Assembly: GCA_022539475.1 (NCBI GenBank) | Contig: VCMS01000121.1 | Span: 62,001 to 126,000 of the forward strand | From: Gracilaria domingensis | Taxonomy: Eukaryota > Rhodophyta > Florideophyceae > Gracilariales > Gracilariaceae | Length of the DNA: 64,000 nucleotides | Reading direction: 5' to 3' | Shown here: positions 41,226 to 52,011 of the stretch, one piece after another | Layout of the letters: each line of letters opens with the position of its first letter | Numbering within the stretch: position 1 is the first letter of the stretch | Notes under the pieces: generated by a model | The model's input: only the letters and a program-made list of their open reading frames with translations | Told to the model about the DNA's origin: nothing | The model's database searches: none | Made by a program: the position numbers and the translations under genes

Positions 41226-42467
41226 ATGGAGCGATTGCAGCCTGGCGAGCCTCTCGGTGGCTTCAGAAATGTTGTGGCCGAACTGGATTCGATTCCCACT
41301 TTGTTGGTGACACTGGCGGTTGTCCTGGCTACCTCGCAAGGCGTTCTATGTCTTGAATCAGTTGATTCTTGTCGCTTGTCTAGAAGAAAGATGAATATCT
41401 TGCTTGCGTTTGGAGTTGTGGAGATCTCTGTCTTGTTGTGCTCAGAACTACTATCGTTCTTAGAATTGCGTGATGCGTTTGAGCGTGAATTTCCACGGTT
41501 GCAGTTGGTTGCGCCCTGTTTGTTTGCCTCCGGCGTGTTGTAGACACTTTCGTATGTGTATTTCACGCTGGCAGTTGTAACAAAAAGTCACATCTCGTGG
41601 ATCCCGGTTTCAAATATGGGCTCAAGCAATGCATTGTTCGAGATTGTGCCTCTCACAATTTCGTTGATTCTCTCCCCGATCCTCATAGGCTGACGCTTCC
41701 GCTGGTGGTCTCGCGCGAATGCCGTCATGGCACAGGAAGCGCTCGCCGCTATTGAGTCTGAACTATCTCTCCGACATGGTGTCATGGCGTTTGCAGCCAG
41801 ATGGACCGTGGCTATTAGTGGCATGCTTGTGGTAATTATGTTACGCTCCGATTGTGGTGAAGACGGACCCAGTTACTTTGCTGGTCTTCGCTATCTGTGG
41901 CATCCCGAGCAATGGATTGAGGAGCAACATATTGGTACTAAGGTCTGTTACCATCGATACGAGAATTCAGATTGGGGCCTGGATGAATACATTGCTTCTG
42001 CGTTACTGGACAGTACGTTACCAGTACCGAATGACCCTCGCCAAGTACATACGCTTCTCGAACGAGCACCTCTACATGTCGGGAACGCCATCGTTAGTAC
42101 GGACAGAGACTTTTGCAAAGAAGAAGATAAGATTGCCTCTCGTCTTCAAAAAGTTGTGTTGATTGCCAAAAACCTTGTTGTACTTCCTTTGCTTTTCGCG
42201 ATTGTGGTTATCTTAGCGCGGAATTATGATAGTTTGGATCAAGTTCACTATGAGGCGTTGGCGCCGCTTGCCGAGGGCGCCATTATTCTTGCGTTCGTAG
42301 AGTTCTCCATCGGTATTAAGAACTTGCTCTGGGGTCTGAACGGCACCGCGAAATTAGAAAGAGCTGGCGTGTCTGATGAGGAAAGGCTGTGTACGATTCG
42401 CGGCTTGTCAGCAACTTCCCGTGATGCTGAAAGCAATTCTTGCGATTTCGGGATCAAGGTTGACTGA
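41226..42467 (+). pseudogene. Unknown multi-pass membrane protein with two in-frame stops
   Basis: One continuous frame from ATG 41226 to 42467 (413 codons), broken only by TAG at 41541-41543 and TGA near 41691. Hydrophobic segments occur at PTLLVTLAVVLATSQGVL, NILLAFGVVEISVLLCSELL, LSYVYFTLAVV, IVPLTISLILSPILIG, MAFAARWTVAISGMLVVIML, VVLPLLFAIVVILA and LAPLAEGAIILAFVEFSIGI, about seven in all. A soluble loop with WHPEQWIEEQHIGTKVCYHR lies between the last groups. Coding-like sequence on both sides of each stop indicates a recently dead gene. An ATG at 41156 in another frame (MARRLLSSFATAVGLKRFG, presequence-like) may be the original start before an early frame change. I do not recognise the family. 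Confidence 0.55.
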
Positions 42468-43142
42468 GACCTCTTTACCAGTACTGCCGTGACTCTTTGA
42501 GTAATACAACTTGTAACGAGACCGAAGAAAATCAGCTGACGTTTGCCGTGCACTCTTCCATCGCGCATAGTCTTATGACGGATCAGAACTTGCTTGCGTG
42601 TTTATCATTCGGTTGTCATAACTGTCTGGTTGATTGTTGATTGGGGGTTCTGAATCATTTGAATGCTATCTAAATGGTGCAAGTGTTGCTCGAAAAGAGT
42701 TTGTTCCCGAAAGACACGTCATTGCTGGTTTGATGATCTCGGGAGCTGCAATGATAGTTTACATTCTGTCACAGGACTGCAGATATAGCCGTATGTCGGA
42801 TTCCAAAACCTCCATATGGTTACGCGCGAACCTCGTTCAAATGCATTATGCAGACATCAGAAGCCGAGACTCGCGGTGCACACCTTCGAGTTCTTGGGAC
42901 CCTTTGTACAAAGGGTTGTAGAAGTCTTTTACTGGCGCGGTGAGGAGTCGAACGAACGAGACTGCCCGGAAGTCCCGAACTTGAGACATAGCAAACTAGT
43001 TATTGTAATTTAAAGATTTGAATTTGGGCCACAGGCCAGTTCCGCGTTCCTGGCAGAACGTTTTAGCAAGCTGTACAGTGGCTTAGAAACGAATTGCTGA
43101 CCTTTTTATCCAATATATCAAGTCTTCGTCCGTTCTAGATGA
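42468..43142. other. No clear gene; short coding-like fragment
   Basis: A stretch near 42634-42830 reads FVPERHVIAGLMISGAAMIV with one hydrophobic segment, in a different frame from the upstream membrane-protein relic. It could be a further decayed piece of it. Otherwise nothing is recognised. Confidence 0.3.
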
Positions 43143-43247
43143 CTGGTAGAGGCTTGGGATGAGTGTATTTGCCGCCCCACTCAGAACCGCGTACAACTCT
43201 GGCATCGAGAGCGGATTGTAGTTCCGAGATGCCGAAAAGAAGTTCGA

Positions 43248-43766
43248 TTGTTCTCCGAGCGTATTCAACGGGTTTGTACGAAGATTGAATCTTTGTGTTT
43301 GCAAGATGTGCCTTCGACCACCTTCACAGTGACGATTGCTGCTGGCACTGGTTCTTTTGCGGCAGCTGATGATTCAGCAAGAGAAGAGAGCGAAAATGGT
43401 GCACAGCAGGCCACACTACCCGAGCTTGATCCGCTCGACCTCTCAAGTGAAAGAAAGCCAGTAGTTCAGTCTTTAGGTGAACAATTGTCGTTCGGAGCCG
43501 TGCTTGGGTTCGCAACTGGATATTCAATCATAAAAGTAGGAAAACTTATCTTGTTCCTCGTTGGCACTGAAGTGGTCGTCCTGCAATATATGGCTTATCG
43601 ACAATGGCTTGTGATAGATTGGCGAGGTTTAGGGAGAGATATGTCTCCCAAATTTGACCGTTCAGCCTGGGATGGTTTGATGAATATATTGCTGTATAAG
43701 ATGCAGTTTAATGCGGCTTTCTCTGGCGGTCTTGTAGCTGGCTTACGTCTTTCTCATCAAAAGTGA
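43248..43766 (+). CDS. FUN14-domain protein (N-terminus uncertain)
   Basis: FUN14 proteins are small mitochondrial outer-membrane proteins; animal FUNDC1 is a mitophagy receptor. The C-terminal half matches well: LSFGAVLGFATGYSIIKVGK (glycine-rich first helix), LILFLVGTEVVVLQYMAYR, VIDWRGLGRDM, and a third helix NAAFSGGLVAGLRLSHQK. Upstream residues are Ser/Glu-rich, as in the variable cytosolic N-termini of the family. The frame is open from 43143 but has no ATG before the domain; 43248 is a TTG. An ATG at 43229 in another frame gives MPKRSSIVLRAYSTGLYED, a presequence-like start, so either one base has been lost or gained, or a first exon is spliced in. The domain itself shows no defects. 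Confidence 0.7.
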   Translation: MFSERIQRVCTKIESLCLQDVPSTTFTVTIAAGTGSFAAADDSAREESENGAQQATLPELDPLDLSSERKPVVQSLGEQLSFGAVLGFATGYSIIKVGKLILFLVGTEVVVLQYMAYRQWLVIDWRGLGRDMSPKFDRSAWDGLMNILLYKMQFNAAFSGGLVAGLRLSHQK

Positions 43767-46700
43767 AGATCTGTTTCCTCGACATTCACTCAACTTGTGA
43801 AATATCTTTGTTTTCGGAGTGACATCTTTGGGTAGACTGGTCAGAAGTGGTGTCTTACAAAAATTGCAAGAATGCGTTCGATGTCAGGATCGCGCATGTG
43901 AAGAGTCTTCTTCCGTTTTTGTGCCAAATATTTGCACGTCACGTGCTTTTCGCCTTATCCTCTTCATGCGGAGCTGGTCTCATGTCAGGCAAGCAAAAAC
44001 TATTGTAGTAGCGCAGAATGTTCGTCTGTGTGTTGTTGTTATTGTCGCGAGGAAAAATGATATGGATGCTGATAAACAGCTCCTGTTTGCGTAATGCTTG
44101 TTTTGGTAATGGCTTTGTTGGTGTGAACAAACATGATTTGCGAAAGAGGAAGTGTCAAAGTCAGTATCCATTTAAGTGACGGTCTCAAAGAGCTACTGTG
44201 TGTGATTCGCCACTATCGTTTCGCTCTGTGAGGAGTCCCTGCATCGGCAGTAGGGGTAGCTTCAGTTTGAAAAAGAGAAAGAAGGCAACGCGTGATTGCA
44301 ATCTCGGTTAATGCACGACATCATAGCTTGAGTATATAGAGAGCATCTTGTTAACTTTTTCTTCATTCAATTGTTTCGTTTGTACTGCACGTGTGTGTCT
44401 TTTTGGTTCCGGCTCTAGCAAGACGGAGCCCATCTGTCATGTGGTCCAGCATCGGACGATGTCTTCAAAAATGTATGGTGTAGGGGCAAACTTTGATTGT
44501 GAGAAGCACTGTTCCCTTACCGTACGGGTGTTCCAGAAACCTGTGTTCTTTCCTCTATAACAAGACCGACCTATAACAAAGGTACTCAAATGCTAAACTT
44601 CGTAGTACTTCTATAGTTCTAGCCTGACTTTTCGAAAGTTCAAACTTGGATGTTCGAAGCACCAAAAGTCATCGTCGGACCTGGGTAAGAATTCTTCATT
44701 GGCTTGCTTCGAGCGATCGCTTTTCGGTTACAAGTTTATTCTTGTATCTCGTCAATTCAAGAAGAGAGAGTTCTGACGTGCCCAGAAAGCTGGAAATGAG
44801 GAGTGCCTTTAATAGCGAAGCCTTTTTACCTGGGCATCGCGTAACATGATCATGCAAGTTAAAGTTAACCATGCCGAATTGGCGTTAATGCCATCGATGA
44901 ATCCTGCGTTTTGTACTTTGACCTGACGAGCTAGCTCTTCATACACTTCATGTCCATGAGGTGCATCCTCTACGTCAGAAACTGAGTAAACAAGAAGGGC
45001 GAGAGATGAAGAAAGTTTTGTGTTTCGAAAAAAGTCAAACATATCCACAGTAAGCAAGAAGGTGATGCAAACTGATCATTTCCTTATATAGATAGAAAGA
45101 AGGTAACTTGGACATCCGAAAGTCATGCGCAACGAACATAAATACGCCACGAATCAACTTGCGAAGTTCCTTTTTTACTCATGAACATATGCTTTCAAAC
45201 GATTTCACTCGTTTAAAGCTAAACTCACAAGGACTCACTGGTATGTGAGTGAGTCACCTTGAGAGCTTTGTACAGGTACCGTCGGTACTGGCGACTCGGG
45301 CGATTCAACCACGACAAGGAGTTGCTTTGCGCCGTAGATTTCGGCTCTCGACATGATTCAATATTCAAGTTTCTCATGTCCACAGGGCTCCTTTGAAAGC
45401 GATCATGGAACTACTGACCTTAGAATCTTTTCTTACATTCCATTCCATTTATTCTTTGACAACAATAGTCTCTACCAAACAATACAAGGAAGAAATACGA
45501 TGTCAGTAGTTCGAGTATTACAAAAAGGCATTATTGCCACGTGCTTCATTGAAGCAGCTTCAAGCTTGAAACATGAAGAATTTTTCTATTGAACCGTACA
45601 TGGGGTTCATCATTTTCTTGGTTATGGTTCAAAGTAAGCAAAAGAAAGGACAAAACAATAATTGGTCACATTAGAGAATGGCCGTCAAAGAGTTTGACCC
45701 AGAGAAAGTAGTAGAGCTCTCCCACGCTTTCAAAATAAGCAGTAGAGGACCATACATACACCGTAGAAGTTTGAAAAGCTTGTTTCTTTGAGAGAGGCAC
45801 CAGCGGTTAGGTTCTTGCATTGAAGGGTCATAGGTCTGCTCCCCCTTTTCGCATTGCAAAAACATATTTGACTGGAAGAAAGCAGTTTGTACATGTCGAC
45901 CAGGCGTAATCAAAGATGCTGAGCTTTTTATCATCCAATGTTCTCTGAGAACTGCCTCAAGAATAATGTACCTACCGCCTCGTCAAGACCGTCGATGAGT
46001 GAGAGTAGCGGAGATAATTAGAAAATGGCCCGAAGAATGCTGGGTTTTCCGGTGAGAGAGCGTTTCTTTCACCAGAAACGCAATGTGGTTATGTAGGAAT
46101 TATGCTAACGCACCCGTAGTAGAGATAGAGAGAGAAAGAGGACCATGCTAAGAGGAAGAAGAAAATTCAAAGTTCTATATTCCTCATACGTACGATATGA
46201 ATGCAATCGTGGTTTGGTCAAGGAATATCGGAAAACAGCGAGAAAAAAAAAAGATCTTCAACTTCTATCTTGTCTCTATGTACTCCTGGGATGAGAAGCT
46301 TTCGAGAAGTCCTATGCAGAAACAAGCTCGGAGTTCAATGTTTCTACAATACTTATAGTTTCCACATAACTGGCATCAGAAGCTGATTTCAACGTTCGCG
46401 AATAAATTAAAGTCCTTCACGTACACGGCTTTATGGTTCTCAATCTGGTTCCTAGTCCAGTACAAAAACCTGTTCAAATGGTATTCAAGATGTGGAAGAT
46501 ATTCGCACATCTTTCACTGCGTTATATTCCCATCCTTCATTGGTTTCAAAACGAACGAACTTGTATAATGATATGAATACGACGCGATCGAAACTTTTGC
46601 AGCGACTGTACTGTGGCGAAAGAAGTGAAAGCCACGTTGTCGAAGTTTTGCACGGGGCTACTCATCAGTTCGAGCCTTCACCTCTGGCGAAAGCCATTTT

Positions 46701-47136
46701 GATACAAGTACTAACTGGTGACAGTCTTTCGAGAAGTTTGCAATGCTTTCAGCTGCAGATACGGGTTGAGACGCGGAAGTACTAACCTCAAGTACATTGC
46801 TACGCGATGGACGAGCGCACACCCCCCTACACATTGAAATCCGTGCAGTTCTGGGGTCCAGAGCTCGTTCCCCGGAAAGCGGGTGGAAGTGTCTTGAAGT
46901 ACGGACATGGGATAAGAATAGGAGCAGAACGCCAGTCGGAAACTTGAATGGGAAGGGAAAGTCGGGTCCGTCTACGGCTGTACATTCTGGGCTCTTTGAC
47001 GGATAACTGGAAAAGAGTCGATACATGTAGGTACGAGTCGCACATACATGTATCGACGACCTTTTGGTTGATCTACAGGCTCCTCACAGGAATCAGCTCC
47101 AGATAAAAACTTGGGGATCGTCTGTTTAGAAATGAA
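43767..47136. other. 3.4 kb without a supported gene
   Basis: Moderately AT-rich. Short open frames (for example at 44809-45057 minus and 46492-46785 plus) resemble no family and show no conserved motifs. No repeat longer than about 20 bp was noticed. It may contain further decayed host sequence. Confidence 0.5.
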
Positions 47137-48941
47137 ATGCCACGGCGGCTCAGATCGATGGCGACACACTCGGCACCGATCTGCGAGGTAGCGGCCCCGA
47201 CGCTACGGTGGAAGTTTGCGGAAAGAGATGTACGCGCATCGAGATACGTCTTTCGAAGAACAGTAGCGGCCACCGCGCTGCTTGTTCCAACGACAGCCGC
47301 AGCGTACAACTACAACAAGCATGGCGACTTCAGACCGTCATGGTGTCAGCAGTACAACGGGCAGTGCGCCGGCACTTGGTATCAACGTCTGCTTCCACGC
47401 GCGCTTGCTGAGACCGCAGTGCCGCCAGAGAGACCGAAGAGCATCCGTGAGAGGATTACGAATCGTCTTCCTCAACTCCCAGACATTCCGGCGTCGCAGG
47501 TGCGAGCATGCGGTCGAGGGGCGGAGAAGATCTTGGTGACATACAGAGATGGCGTGTTTGACATCACCGAGTTTGTCGAGGGCCATCCAGGTGGAGATCA
47601 AATTCTTCTGGCGGCAGGGGGTCTCCTTGAGCCGTTTTTCGAAACATACGCGCAGCATCAGAAATTCTTTGTGTACGAAATGTTGGAAGCATGCGCCGTG
47701 GGCAACTTGGTAGTGGATGAAAAATGGGACAAGCTGAGACAAGAAACGAGCAAACAGGCAGGGCTGGCAGCGTACGCAACGAACCGACACGAACAAGCAG
47801 TTGCTCGTGCGCTCTCAGCGCTCCTTCACGGCGCAGCCACCCGCAGATGTTCTGGTGGCATCGTAGCTGACTCCACACGATCTCTTTTACGTGCACGACC
47901 ACGTGCAGGTGCCCGTGATCGACGTCGAGGACTACGATTTGACGATCCTGAGGCTGGAGGGCAAGTCTAGGCGAACTGGCGCTCGAAGATCTGAAGACCA
48001 AGTTCCGGAAGCATACTGTGACGGCGGCGCTTCAGTGCGCGGGGAACCGGACAGACGGATCTGAACGAGGTATGAACGGTGAAGGGCGGCACATGGACGG
48101 GGGCGCAATCGGCAACGCAGAGTGGAGCGGGCGCACGTCTAACGAACGTGCTCAATTACGCGAAGAAGCAGAGCGGGGAGGGCGCTTGGTGGACGGCGTG
48201 CAGCACGTGTGGGTTGAGGGTTTAGACGAAGACGTTGCGTCGCAGACGTGCTGCGAGGTTAGCATCCCGGTATACGTGCTGCGAAGGGTAAGCGACGTGG
48301 TGCTGGCGTACGAGATTAACGACGGGGAACTGCCGCACGACCACGTGTACCCATCGGGGCGGTGGTGCCAGGCGTGGTGGGCGCGCGCAATGTGAAGTAC
48401 GTGCGCAAGGTGGTGCTCGTGGCGGAAGAAAGCCGGTAACACTGGCACCGCAAGGACTACTTCTGCGTGGGTGGCGTAGACGTGACAGGCTAGTCCAGCT
48501 ACGACGCGGTGCCGAACATCCAGGAGATGCCGGTGGTGTCGGCCATCTGCTGGCACGAGGTGGACGCGGGCCCGCGGCGCGTGACTTGGGCGTCTACGCG
48601 TTCTCTGGCGACGAGAAGGCGACCGTGCGCGTGGAGGTCAGCGCGGATGACTGGCGGTCCGTGGACGCGTGCGAAGCTGCGCGCGCGCCAGGGCGGCGCC
48701 GCACAAGCGCGACACGTTCGACTGGACGCTGTGGTGCGCGGAAGTGGCGCTGGGCGGCGGAGGCGGCGGCGGCGGTAGCGGTTGGAACGTGCAGCTGATG
48801 TGGGGCGCGGCACGCAACGCGGCTTACAACTCGCAGCCGCGCGGGAAGCGCTACTTGTGGAACACGCGCGAGCTGCGCAACATCTCGTGGCACACCGGTG
48901 CGCGTAGCGCTCGCACCGTAGGCGATTCCTGGCAACAATGA
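47137..48941 (+). pseudogene. SUOX: Sulfite oxidase (cytochrome b5-Moco type) relic
   Basis: Sulfite oxidase turns sulfite into sulfate in the mitochondrial intermembrane space using molybdopterin and heme. The first 190 codons look intact: an Arg-rich leader with a hydrophobic segment (TVAATALLVPTTAAA), then a cytochrome b5 domain with GVFDITEFVEGHPGGD (heme ligand His150) and H174, followed by the family's AAGGLLEPFFETYAQHQ. The Moco domain follows piecemeal in changing frames: DLFYVHDHVQVPVIDVEDYD, HTVTAALQCAGNR (with the molybdenum-ligand Cys), WDGGAIGNAEWSG-like, HVWVEGLDED, LAYEINDGELPHDHVYP, VVPGVVGARNVKYV, PNIQEMPVVSAI, and the dimerisation domain (ATVRVEVSADDW, RNISWH). At least five frame changes and several stops are spread through the second half. 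The gene is dead; a working copy should exist elsewhere. Confidence 0.85.
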
Positions 48942-49680
48942 GGCAGCGCTATAGATACGCGCCGCGTGGCCGCGCGCAACGCGCCGCTGCGCTCCTCCGC
49001 GTTTTCGTAGCGCAGTGTTAGAACCGCTGTTGGCGCCTTCCACCCCCGTCTCGCCGATCTCCCACCCTGCCAGAAACGCGCCGCGCAGCCAATCGCCGCC
49101 CCCCCCGTCCTTTTCCCCCACTGACGACCAACAGATCATGTCGATCGAGTACAACCACCCCCTCAGTTCGTTTCCGGCAACTACAAACCCGTACGCCGCG
49201 TATTGCGCGCAGTAAGACCGCCGCGCCAGCTCGCAAAGCCCTCCCCCCGCAGGCGCCCCGCTCTCGCCGTATGGCGCGCACGCCACGTACAAACGCCATG
49301 GGCGCGCCCATCGCGCCGCCCAGGGCGCCGTCCGTGTTCAGCTGCTACCCCACAGTCGTTTTCGCTGCCTGCGCCCTCTACGCCGTCGGCTACGATCCGT
49401 GCCTCGTCGAGAACACCTTTGTCAGCGACCCGCGCCCATGCTGCAGATGGCGTACCAGCAGGTGGGCGGCGCGTACTGGTGCGGCCAGCATCAGTCAGTG
49501 GACATGAGCTCCTCAATGCTGCCGCTCACCTGGAGAGCGCGGCCGCCGCGCAGCCGCATGGCGTGCGCGGCCTGCGGCCCGTGCACCAGTCGCTGGAGCA
49601 GGTGAGGAAGGAGGTCATGCAGGAGGGGCATAACATGTTCATGAAGTGGCGTACGTGCGGCAGGAACAGAAGTTAGTCAA
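48942..49680. other. GC-rich stretch, possible gene relic of unknown family
   Basis: GC content stays as high as in the sulfite oxidase relic. Short coding-like phrases occur in shifting plus-strand frames (MSIEYNHPLSSFPATTNPYA, PTVVFAACALYAVGYDPCL, VRKEVMQEGHNMFMKW). No family could be assigned. Both strands are open in places because of base composition alone. Confidence 0.3.
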
Positions 49681-50564
49681 TGATTAAGCGCGTAAGGCCG
49701 TCACGTTCTGTACACAATGAAGGCCAATGTCAAGGCATGGTTTCCCCGACAGCACGCCACGCGCTCCTTTTCTGGATCCTCCACCGCATACAAACCATCA
49801 CAAAACTGGCTGCAGCACTTCTCGTGAGCTGCTGTTAGATCTGGTACTAGTTTCAGCTTCTGCTACTCTCTTCATGCTTCCTTTTGGCCTCAACATTTCT
49901 GAGCTTTTGCCTCGCATCTTGAGATCTCCCGCACTCTTCTAACACCATGGCTCCAATTCTGATCAAACTGGTTTTCAACCTGATTCTCTGAACTCGAGTT
50001 CATCACGCAAATGCGGATCGTATATGGAATACAACTTGTCTCATGTTTGTCTTGGAACTTCTTCAATCTCGAGACTGTCATTACGTAAGATCTAAATGCG
50101 CGTCTTTCTTATTTTTTGCCTTTGTATCTTCTAACCTGCGAGCTACATCATAGCGATTATGCGGCTATAACACTGGCCACAAACGTTTCTGACGAACCTA
50201 TGTACATTCAATATTGACACTGTCAATTGCCGATGAAATATGTGCTTGGAAAGTGTACGGAACAAGCCGCAATTTCGTGCATGGAAAGAAAGTCGAACTT
50301 TCTGCGAAGCGAGTTTGTATCGGCACTACCAGCACTGCGGATGTGGAAACAGTAGAAATCAAAGACAGTTCGAGAAAAGGTATGTACGAGCAATGGCATC
50401 ATCTCAAGTCACTTTACGTTCAATTTTGTCAAGATGTGAATACAATCATATAACTTTGCGCCATCCAATAAAGAATGCATAGAAGATACAGGAATGCTAT
50501 GGGTAGGGGTGGAAACATAATGTTATGAATGATCACCCGTGAGGTGCCTTGTTGATGTTGTTCA
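49681..50564. other. Intergenic, nothing recognised
   Basis: About 0.9 kb between the GC-rich relic and the CACTA-associated gene. No conserved frame and no obvious repeat or CACTA-type terminus was found. Confidence 0.5.
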
Positions 50565-51554
50565 TCATAAGCGCTGGCCTGGGACTCTCTTGCAAATTGA
50601 ACCACGGGGACGAATCGTAGCACCCGTCAAACCGGATCGACGCCGCGCTCTGCGAGCCCCACGTGCCATCTGGGGTCTGGGTAACACTTCACTTCTGTTC
50701 AACTGCTGCGTTCTAGATGTACGTTGATGTGGTGTTTGGAGAACCATAGCGCTGTGAGTGCTAGTGGCAGCAGACGCATCTCTGCGAATATCATCAGGTG
50801 CACGTCCTGGTAGTATTTCGTCTTCATTCTCGCGGATTTGCACATTTCCTCGTGCACCATTCTCATTCTCAACACCTCTTGATTGGAACAAATGCTCATT
50901 ACTGACATTATCTTCAGATCCTTGAATTTCGTGCGCTCTGTTGGAGGTATTTGTCGCTAAGCGAGCTCTCTCTTCCATGGTCTCCACGACATTAGACGTA
51001 CCTGGCAACCCAACCACCTGATGCGAACTCTCTCTTGGGAGGGAATAATTCTGAACAACTGGGCTTGACCTGCTTGTAGATTTCTTGCTTCTAGGCCCAC
51101 TGTAGTTTCTATCTCTGCGTATGGCCTCTTGAATTAACACATTCACTGCCCATTGGCCTTCCGCATATTTGAGAACGCGATAATGTTTCTCAATCTTTGA
51201 CCGAAGCTCACCCAAGATCGTAGGATGTTCTCTCTGAAGTATGCGGTACGTTAACGTTCCAATACCAGCAAGCTGACGAACGTTATAGACATGCTCACGG
51301 ATACTGCGCATGACTGACCTCACAAATTCTTCTGAGAGTGGTTTGATTGCGTCATACTCTCTGTTCTCCAGTTCTGCGAATTTGCGGTTGAAGATTTCCC
51401 TCATGTTGCGCTGTGATCCCTTTCCCTCCGCTCCATACTTATCTTTATGGCGTGATTCGATCCGGGTAGGAATCGAGATACTCCGTTCCATATTTGGGGG
51501 AGGAGCACTGTCGCCAGCGGTGCTGCGGACCAAATCTGAAGATACAGGGTTCAT
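50565..51554 (-). CDS. Unknown protein, divergent partner of the CACTA transposase
   Basis: Intact minus-strand frame of 329 residues from ATG 51554. The first half has a helical, charged segment (KGSQRNMREIFNRKFAELEN, EEFVRSVMRSIREHVYNVRQ, YRVLKYAEGQWAVNVLIQEA). A Ser-rich, low-complexity region follows, and a very basic C-terminus (ARGARRARRRSGL). It is transcribed away from the transposase gene across a 457-bp gap that could hold a shared promoter. CACTA elements typically code for a second, DNA-binding protein (TnpA in maize En/Spm), and the position and basic make-up fit that, but no sequence similarity is visible to me. Confidence 0.45.
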   Translation of the reverse strand: MNPVSSDLVRSTAGDSAPPPNMERSISIPTRIESRHKDKYGAEGKGSQRNMREIFNRKFAELENREYDAIKPLSEEFVRSVMRSIREHVYNVRQLAGIGTLTYRILQREHPTILGELRSKIEKHYRVLKYAEGQWAVNVLIQEAIRRDRNYSGPRSKKSTSRSSPVVQNYSLPRESSHQVVGLPGTSNVVETMEERARLATNTSNRAHEIQGSEDNVSNEHLFQSRGVENENGARGNVQIRENEDEILPGRAPDDIRRDASAATSTHSAMVLQTPHQRTSRTQQLNRSEVLPRPQMARGARRARRRSGLTGATIRPRGSICKRVPGQRL

Positions 51555-52011
51555 CGCGAAGAAGTGCAGCTACAGCCGGGGAGAGAGAAAGCCGCAAGTA
51601 ATGACTGCGATTGAGACGTCGGAAAGCTGCCTCTGCCAAGAATCAATCTGCAAAGTGCTTCAAGTGCAGTAGGAAGCAGATTTCTGATACACGAACTGTG
51701 AGACAGGGAGTAGATTATGTGAGAAGTTGATGCGGGATTACGAAGAAAGTGAATTGTTACAAAGTGAAGCCATCGTGTAGTACGAAACTCTAGGCTCAGG
51801 TTCTGAAGAATGAGAATGGAGAGCATGCTGGGCTCCTAAATAGGCGAGCGGTATGTGTACAGTTTCGTTTCGAAATGGCGCCATTTATGATTCATCTGAA
51901 ACGAAAACTCAGGGCGCGACGTCAACAAGACACTGACCTTCTCTGTATCCATAAACACACGTACGTTGGAGAGCATATGCTCTTATTCGAAGGTATAGGA
52001 AATCATCGGAA

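Noticed and set aside
42931-43005. tRNA-like 3' end on the minus strand (TTCGACTCCTCACCGCGCCA)
   Set aside because: No matching 5' acceptor strand, D-arm or anticodon arm could be found in the preceding 75 bases.
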